This document shows positions 48,547-52,698 of a stretch of DNA of 52,698 nt, in pieces. Below the pieces are notes generated by a model. It had not been told where the DNA came from and made no database searches. It was given only the letters and a program-made list of their open reading frames with translations. Origin of the DNA: a virus; IMG/VR virus record IMGVR_UViG_3300028800_000120, positions 1 to 52,698 of that record. One strand, 5' to 3'. The position numbers and the translations under genes are program-made. Position 1 is the stretch's first letter; every line of letters starts with the position of its first letter.

Positions 48547-50100
48547 CTATGTTCTGATCTTGGTATCGAGCTCGTACACGAATGAGACGCCGGCCAGCAC
48601 GTCATCGACGCGCTCGCGCTTGGTCCAATTCCGGTAATTCTGCATCATGTATCTGTAGACGGCGCCATTTAAATCGTCAGCCGCTAACAGGGACACGAGG
48701 ATGGCGTACTGCGGGTGATCCAGCTTCATCGATCCCTGGATGGCACCGCGCAGAGCGTCTTCATCGGTTATATAGTGCTTCCAGTGGCGCTGCTGCCCAG
48801 CGGTTGTGAAATCGCCACGCGTGCGGGACAGTTCGGCCTCGGTCGTATTCTCCAGCCGCGTCTCGGCCCGATCAGCCCGGTTCGCCGCGCGGTCCGCCTC
48901 CAGGCCAGCCTTGGCCACACCCTTACCGGCATCGCGCGCCTCGCTCTCACTTTCACGGGCGGACTGGCGTGACTCGCGCGCGGCCTTTTCGGAAGCCTCT
49001 TTCTCCGCCTTAGCCGTGGCAGCTCTGCGTTCTTCTTCCTCGCGTTTTGCCTTGGTCTCTGCAAGCTTGCGGTCTTCCTCTTCCTGCCGGGCCTTGCGCT
49101 CGGCTGCCAGCTTCGCCTCGCGCTCTTCGGCCTCCTTGGCTTCCTTTTCGCGCCGCTTCTGTTCGCGCTTGTTGAACTGTTTGTTGGCCGACTCGCGCAT
49201 TTCATTCAGACGCCCGCGCACCAATTCGATTTCCGTGCGCTGTTCGTCGTCAAGCAGATGCGAACTCGCCACCGGACCGGCCAGCAGGCTGATGGTGCCG
49301 CCGTGGCGGATCAAGCCGTCCAGCAGCTTGAGTTCTTCTTCGCTGGCCTCTTCGGTCTCACTCAGCGCATGGAGTTTTTCCGCATCCTTCAGATACCGGC
49401 GGATGTCGCGCAGCGCCTGGGTGTTCTTTTCCTTTTCGGCGCGGTCGCGGTCTGCCTTTTCTTTCTCAAGCCGCCGCTCTTCAGCCTTCAACTCTTCGGC
49501 GCGACGCTCTGCTTCCTCACGCTCGCGCTTGGCCTTTTCCGCCTTTTCGCGCTCTTCAGCTTCCTTGCGCCTGGCTTCGGCAGCCGCTTCCTCTGCCGCC
49601 TTGCGCTCGTGCTCCAGCCGTTCGGCTTCGGCCCGCTTGGCTTCTTCTTCCTTGCGCTGACGCTCTACCTCTTCCTGCATCTTGCGTTCGCGCTCGGCTT
49701 TGACCTCACCGATATAGGCGTCATGGACAGGCTCCCACTCCGCCAGCATCGTGTCGGCCTTTTCCTGGCCCTTCGTGAAGAAATTGCCGACAACCTTCAG
49801 CAGGGCATTGAGCGGCTTTTTCTCGGCCGCCATGTCGCTCTTGGTCCAGGCGCGGCTAACCTTGTCGATTTGCCCAAGCAAATCCTGCAGCGCCTCGGCC
49901 GTCTCGCTATCCTTCAGCGTGAACTTGGGCAACTCGCCGCCGGATGTGCGGAATGTCTTCAGCGCTGTCTCCCATTCCGTCAGGCGCTGCTCAAGCTCTG
50001 GATAGCGGTGCTTAAGCTCCGCAAGCATTGCCTCTTCGCTCGGCAATTCCAGCGGCGGCTGATTGTGGGTCCGGGTGATGTCTCTAGGCTGGTCGGTCAT
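48547..50100 (-). CDS. large coiled-coil protein of recombination operon (517 aa)
   Basis: Begins MTDQPRDITRTHNQPPLELP; residues ~110-420 are an Ala/Glu/Lys/Arg coiled coil (RKEEEAKRAEAERLEHERKA type) broken by a small helical patch (EEELKLLDGLIRHGGTISLL) near 245-275. The C-terminal 95 residues (TTAGQQRHWKHYITDEDALR) form a small domain. ATG 50100 has CGGAG 8 bases upstream; 36 upstream codons are shadow. Overlaps the exonuclease by 17 bases. A structural or SbcC-like linking role is inference. Confidence 0.74.
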   Translation of the reverse strand: MTDQPRDITRTHNQPPLELPSEEAMLAELKHRYPELEQRLTEWETALKTFRTSGGELPKFTLKDSETAEALQDLLGQIDKVSRAWTKSDMAAEKKPLNALLKVVGNFFTKGQEKADTMLAEWEPVHDAYIGEVKAERERKMQEEVERQRKEEEAKRAEAERLEHERKAAEEAAAEARRKEAEEREKAEKAKREREEAERRAEELKAEERRLEKEKADRDRAEKEKNTQALRDIRRYLKDAEKLHALSETEEASEEELKLLDGLIRHGGTISLLAGPVASSHLLDDEQRTEIELVRGRLNEMRESANKQFNKREQKRREKEAKEAEEREAKLAAERKARQEEEDRKLAETKAKREEEERRAATAKAEKEASEKAARESRQSARESESEARDAGKGVAKAGLEADRAANRADRAETRLENTTEAELSRTRGDFTTAGQQRHWKHYITDEDALRGAIQGSMKLDHPQYAILVSLLAADDLNGAVYRYMMQNYRNWTKRERVDDVLAGVSFVYELDTKIRT

Positions 50101-51439
50101 AGGCACGTCTCCGTTTCGGGGAAGGATTTGTTGGCGCCGGCACCTTGGTGATGTCGGCAACCTTTTTGGGGTCCGCACGCGGGTCGTTCGGGCGCCATTT
50201 CTTGGCATGCGCCAGATCGGCCGTCATGAACCGATAGGTCTTCTCTTCGATGGGGCTCATGGAAAGCCGCGCCCATTCCGAATAGGGATCACAGACCTTG
50301 CCGTTCACCTCGCAGCGCAGTTGGTCCATCCCGGTCGGGGTGCCGTCCAGGTCTTTCTCGGGCGTGCGCCAGATGCGCGCCGGCACGAGGGCGCCGTTCT
50401 TGATCAGGCGCCGCTGGTAGAATCCGCACTGAGGCACGTCCGGCAGTTTCTGGCCCGGATGCTTGAGTTCTTCCTTCCACCACCCCAGCGGATCGTCCAC
50501 CGGCTCGACCTGTCGCACCATCTTCGGGTCGAGACCGAAAACCTCATGAATATATGGCTTTGCCTCCAGCACGCGCAGGATCTCATCGATATGGCTGCGC
50601 ATGATCGGCTCCAGCGCCAGCTTTTCGATGTCCTGATCCAGCTCGACATCCTGCCGCAGCGTGACCAGTTCCATCCATACCCGCAGCCATTCCAGGCCGG
50701 TGCGGGAAACATCGGTGCCGTGCTTGTGCTTGCGCTTCAGATAGGAGCGCACCCCGGGCCAGCGGATTTCGTCGGCATGGGCGATGATGTTGTCCAGATG
50801 GCCGAACCGGCGCACCAGCGCCGCGGCCCGCCGGGGGCCCAGCCCATCGACACCAGGTATCTTGTCGGCGCTATCGCCCGCCAGAGCCTGCACGGTGGTG
50901 ACCAGCGGCGGCGGTACTTCCCAGCGCGCCAAAACGTCCGCTTCCAGAATGCGCCGCTTCTGCAGCGGGTCCACGATCTCGATATGCCCATCCACCACGC
51001 ACTGGGAAAAGTCCTTGTCGCTGGAGACGATAGTCGTGCGCCAGCCGCGCAATCGCGCTTGGGCGGCCAATGTCGAAATCAGATCATCGGCCTCGAAGCC
51101 CAGCTTCTCGATCGCACGCAGGCCCAGCGCGTCCGCCGCCATCCGCATGACCTGCAGCTGGTCTTCCAGTTCGACGTCACGGGCTTCCGCCCGGCCCGCC
51201 TTGTAGGCTGGAAAAATGTCGTGGCGGAAATAGCCACCAGGCGCGTCGAAGATGGCGGCGCCGTGGGTTGGCTTATCGGCTTCGGCCGCGCCCATCATCC
51301 GCCAGATGATTTTCATGAATTGCAAGACCGCGCCGATGGGCTGACCATCCGACGGTCGGTTCACCGGGTTGGCCGTTGCCCATGCCCGGTAGGCGACTCC
51401 GCTGGCGTCGACCAGCAAAAGGTGCGGAATGCTATTCAT
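50084..51439 (-). CDS. 5'-3' exonuclease / FEN-like nuclease with fused phage domain (451 aa)
   Basis: Residues 1-~290 form the FEN/PIN fold: LLLVDASGVAYRAW (D11), AAIFDAPGGYFRHDIFPAYK (D65), GFEADDLISTLA (E116, D118, D119), SSDKDFSQCV (D141, D143), and the helix-3-turn-helix LAGDSADKIPGVDGLGPRRA (D189, D192). All metal ligands are present. Residues ~318-425 (CGFYQRRLIKNGALVPARIW, DLAHAKKWRPNDP) form a domain that many phages encode as a separate protein. AAGGA lies 6 bases before ATG 51439. Confidence 0.86.
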   Translation of the reverse strand: MNSIPHLLLVDASGVAYRAWATANPVNRPSDGQPIGAVLQFMKIIWRMMGAAEADKPTHGAAIFDAPGGYFRHDIFPAYKAGRAEARDVELEDQLQVMRMAADALGLRAIEKLGFEADDLISTLAAQARLRGWRTTIVSSDKDFSQCVVDGHIEIVDPLQKRRILEADVLARWEVPPPLVTTVQALAGDSADKIPGVDGLGPRRAAALVRRFGHLDNIIAHADEIRWPGVRSYLKRKHKHGTDVSRTGLEWLRVWMELVTLRQDVELDQDIEKLALEPIMRSHIDEILRVLEAKPYIHEVFGLDPKMVRQVEPVDDPLGWWKEELKHPGQKLPDVPQCGFYQRRLIKNGALVPARIWRTPEKDLDGTPTGMDQLRCEVNGKVCDPYSEWARLSMSPIEEKTYRFMTADLAHAKKWRPNDPRADPKKVADITKVPAPTNPSPKRRRAYDRPA

Positions 51440-51645
51440 TTGATCCTTATGCGAAAAATACAGCCGGCGACCAGGCTGACGATCTCGGCAAAGCACCAGA
51501 ACGGCCACGCCATCACCAGCCATGGCGACGGGTTCGGATAGCCGGTGGCGGGCAGGAATACCCAGGCCATGCGCCCGCCGACAATCCACAGGAAAAGTGC
51601 GGGCACCAGCAACCAGATCTGAAGCGGGTCGGCGTCAGCGAGCAT
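51436..51645 (-). CDS. two-span membrane protein (69 aa)
   Basis: Reads MLADADPLQIWLLVPALFLW, then GYPNPSPWLVMAWPFWCFAE and IVSLVAGCIFRIRIK: two hydrophobic spans with a basic C-terminus. ATGA overlap with the exonuclease start and an 11-base overlap with the MarR gene upstream. Role unknown. Confidence 0.7.
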   Translation of the reverse strand: MLADADPLQIWLLVPALFLWIVGGRMAWVFLPATGYPNPSPWLVMAWPFWCFAEIVSLVAGCIFRIRIK

Positions 51646-52048
51646 CGGCTATTCCCCGGAGCCCGCGCGTAAATCCCTGCCTGTCATTCAGTGCCACATG
51701 CTTCAGCACGGACTGCTCGGCCTGGGTAAGACACGTCTCGGTCGCCCTCAGCGCTGCCCGGCCGGACCGGGTGATCTGCACCATAATTTCGCGGCTGTCG
51801 CCGTCAGACGGGTTCGGCCGCACCCTGGAAACGAACCCTGCCGCTTGCATGCGCCGCGCCATCTCGCTGATGGTCGAGCGGTCCATGCCGGTCAGGTCGC
51901 GTATGTCGGTTTGGGAATACGCTCGGCCATCTTGCAGCAGCGAAAGCAGGGTCACCTGCCTGAGGGTGAGCTTGGCGCCTTCCTTCGCGAACGCTGCGTT
52001 CATCACCTGATTTGCCCGCCAGAGAAGTCTGAAAAACCTTTGTTCCAT
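51635..52048 (-). CDS. MarR-family transcriptional regulator (137 aa)
   Basis: A winged-helix repressor: MEQRFFRLLWRANQVMNAAF, RQVTLLSLLQDGRAYSQTDI, RDLTGMDRSTISEMARRMQA with the recognition helix, then GDSREIMVQITRSGRAALRA for the wing. Start at ATG 52048 fits family length; ATG 52084 is possible. It faces the Cro/YdaS-like gene across a 150-base region with an operator-like dyad, so it likely controls itself, the leftward operon and perhaps the divergent gene. Confidence 0.87.
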   Translation of the reverse strand: MEQRFFRLLWRANQVMNAAFAKEGAKLTLRQVTLLSLLQDGRAYSQTDIRDLTGMDRSTISEMARRMQAAGFVSRVRPNPSDGDSREIMVQITRSGRAALRATETCLTQAEQSVLKHVALNDRQGFTRGLRGIADAR

Positions 52049-52122
52049 TGCGTTTTCCGCCCCTTTAGCCAAGCCGGTGATCATCTCGGCTGCCAACTAG
52101 CTTTAGCAGGTTTCGCATGCCT

Positions 52123-52139
52123 TTCAAGCGGTGCTTGAA
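52123..52139. promoter_or_regulatory. operator-like dyad TTCAAGC-GGT-GCTTGAA
   Basis: Seven perfect base pairs of dyad with a 3-base centre, in the divergent region between MarR and Cro-like genes. It overlaps a possible rightward -35 (TTGAAT, 52135-52140) that is followed after 17 bases by TTTAAC. This spacing is right for repression by a dimeric regulator such as MarR. Confidence 0.6.
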
Positions 52140-52197
52140 TGATTTTCCGCGTCTTGCTTTAACTGGTTATGGCGACGATTCGCGGGGCATCTAGCGC

Positions 52198-52401
52198 GTG
52201 ACACCGGAAAAGGCACTGGAATTGGCGATTGATCGGGCGGGCGGTATAAAGGCCGTTGCCGGTCTTTTCGACATCACTGTCCAGGCAATTTATGGCTGGG
52301 GCGTATGCCCACCAAAGCGCGTTCTGGCGCTGGAAGAGGCGGCTGGCGGTGCCGTCACCAAGCACCAGCTGCGCCCTGACATCTATGGACCACCCCCCTG
52401 A
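52198..52401 (+). CDS. Cro/YdaS-like repressor (67 aa)
   Basis: GTG start (MTPEKALELAIDRAGGIKAV), then AGLFDITVQAIYGWGVCPPK and VLALEEAAGGAVTKHQLRPD match the short Cro/YdaS helix-turn-helix proteins that use an AI-x2-W motif. Alone, unlike the usual YdaS-YdaT pair. It is divergent from MarR, as in a genetic switch. Its own target is unknown. Confidence 0.85.
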   Translation: MTPEKALELAIDRAGGIKAVAGLFDITVQAIYGWGVCPPKRVLALEEAAGGAVTKHQLRPDIYGPPP

Positions 52402-52484
52402 AACGACTTTTCCACAGACTTCTCGCGTTCGGCCGGGGCGCGCAGCAGTCTACCAACCAGCCGGCAGAACCCACGAGGACCGAA

Positions 52485-52694
52485 ATGGCAGAAAGTTTGA
52501 GTTCAGGCGACGGCGAAAAGGGCAAGCGCCGCAAGCAACGCGAAAATCTTATGGGCGACAACCTGAAGGAAATTCGGGAAGCCGCCGTTCCCTTCCTGGA
52601 GAAATACTTGACGCTCCAGAAGGACATGGACTCCGACATGGCCGGCTATAAGGCCGACATCGACGCCAATTACGAAGAGGCCGCAAGACGCTAA
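52485..52694 (+). CDS. small helical protein (69 aa)
   Basis: Reads MAESLSSGDGEKGKRRKQRE, then LKEIREAAVPFLEKYLTLQK and DMAGYKADIDANYEEAARR: a basic flexible head and two helices. GAGGA lies 6 bases before the ATG. A possible next gene begins with ATG at 52696 and is cut by the window edge. No family recognised. Confidence 0.7.
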   Translation: MAESLSSGDGEKGKRRKQRENLMGDNLKEIREAAVPFLEKYLTLQKDMDSDMAGYKADIDANYEEAARR

Positions 52695-52698
52695 AATG

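Noticed and set aside
48806-51541. Long rightward frames (284, 297 and 492 codons) opposite the coiled-coil and exonuclease genes
   Set aside because: Ser/Arg/Leu-rich antisense shadows; the minus-strand frames carry the recognisable domains.
1-52698. Integrase, transposase, tRNA genes, attachment sites
   Set aside because: None could be recognised on either strand; temperate lifestyle is therefore neither supported nor excluded, since the window may be partial.

Overview
This window is almost certainly part or most of the genome of a contractile-tailed (myovirus-type) bacteriophage or prophage. It carries a complete head-to-tail structural block: terminase, DUF1073-type portal, Mu F-like head protein, DUF2213-type protease/scaffold, DUF2184-type capsid, DUF3383-type sheath, tube, tape measure and baseplate. 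The coding strands are GC-rich and tightly packed, with many ATGA, GTGA and TGATG stop/start overlaps. Base composition, a DUF3309 protein and the styles of the C5 methyltransferase and small early proteins fit an alphaproteobacterial host, but this is inference. No integrase, tRNA, CRISPR array, insertion sequence or DNA polymerase was recognised.

Layout. (1) Positions 1-5206, minus strand: about twenty small early-type genes ending in a C5-cytosine methyltransferase cut by the left edge. They include a C2H2 zinc-finger protein and two membrane peptides of 23-25 residues. (2) Positions 5207-5526: divergent control region with a good rightward promoter and a separated inverted repeat. (3) Positions 5527-39573, plus strand: one long late block. 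It runs through small genes, terminase, portal, head protein, a cassette of virion decoration genes (13645-18247), protease/scaffold, capsid, connectors, sheath, tube, chaperones with a T8 frameshift site, tape measure, baseplate, fibre and lysis genes, and closes with a strong intrinsic terminator. (4) Positions 39575-52048, minus strand: accessory and replication/recombination genes. These include DUF3309 and DUF6527 proteins, a J-domain protein, a HerA/FtsK-like ATPase with two winged-helix repeats, an HNH protein, an XRE regulator, a predicted single-strand annealing-type protein, a large coiled-coil protein, a 5'-3' exonuclease/FEN fusion and a MarR regulator. One gene (41576-41800) points the other way. 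(5) Positions 52123-end, plus strand: an operator dyad, a Cro/YdaS-like repressor and one small gene, divergent from MarR.

How the parts fit. The MarR/Cro divergent pair and the 5.2-5.5 kb region are the two visible control points. The methyltransferase could modify phage DNA against restriction. The exonuclease, annealing-type protein, coiled-coil protein and HerA ATPase look like a recombination or DNA-handling set. The terminase packages DNA through the portal, and the Nudix-DUF2213 fusion probably processes or scaffolds the DUF2184 capsid. Two lytic transglycosylase domains (tape-measure tail and free endolysin) act on peptidoglycan at entry and exit.

Most unusual signals: a related beta-sandwich-like module inserted into several different virion proteins; a 29-bp near-perfect hairpin before a late gene; a leftward-facing terminator inside the rightward lysis region; a T8 slippery site with two overlapping open frames; fifteen copies of a ~20-residue repeat behind a LamG-like domain; a terminase with an extra RNase H-like domain; and several phage domain fusions.
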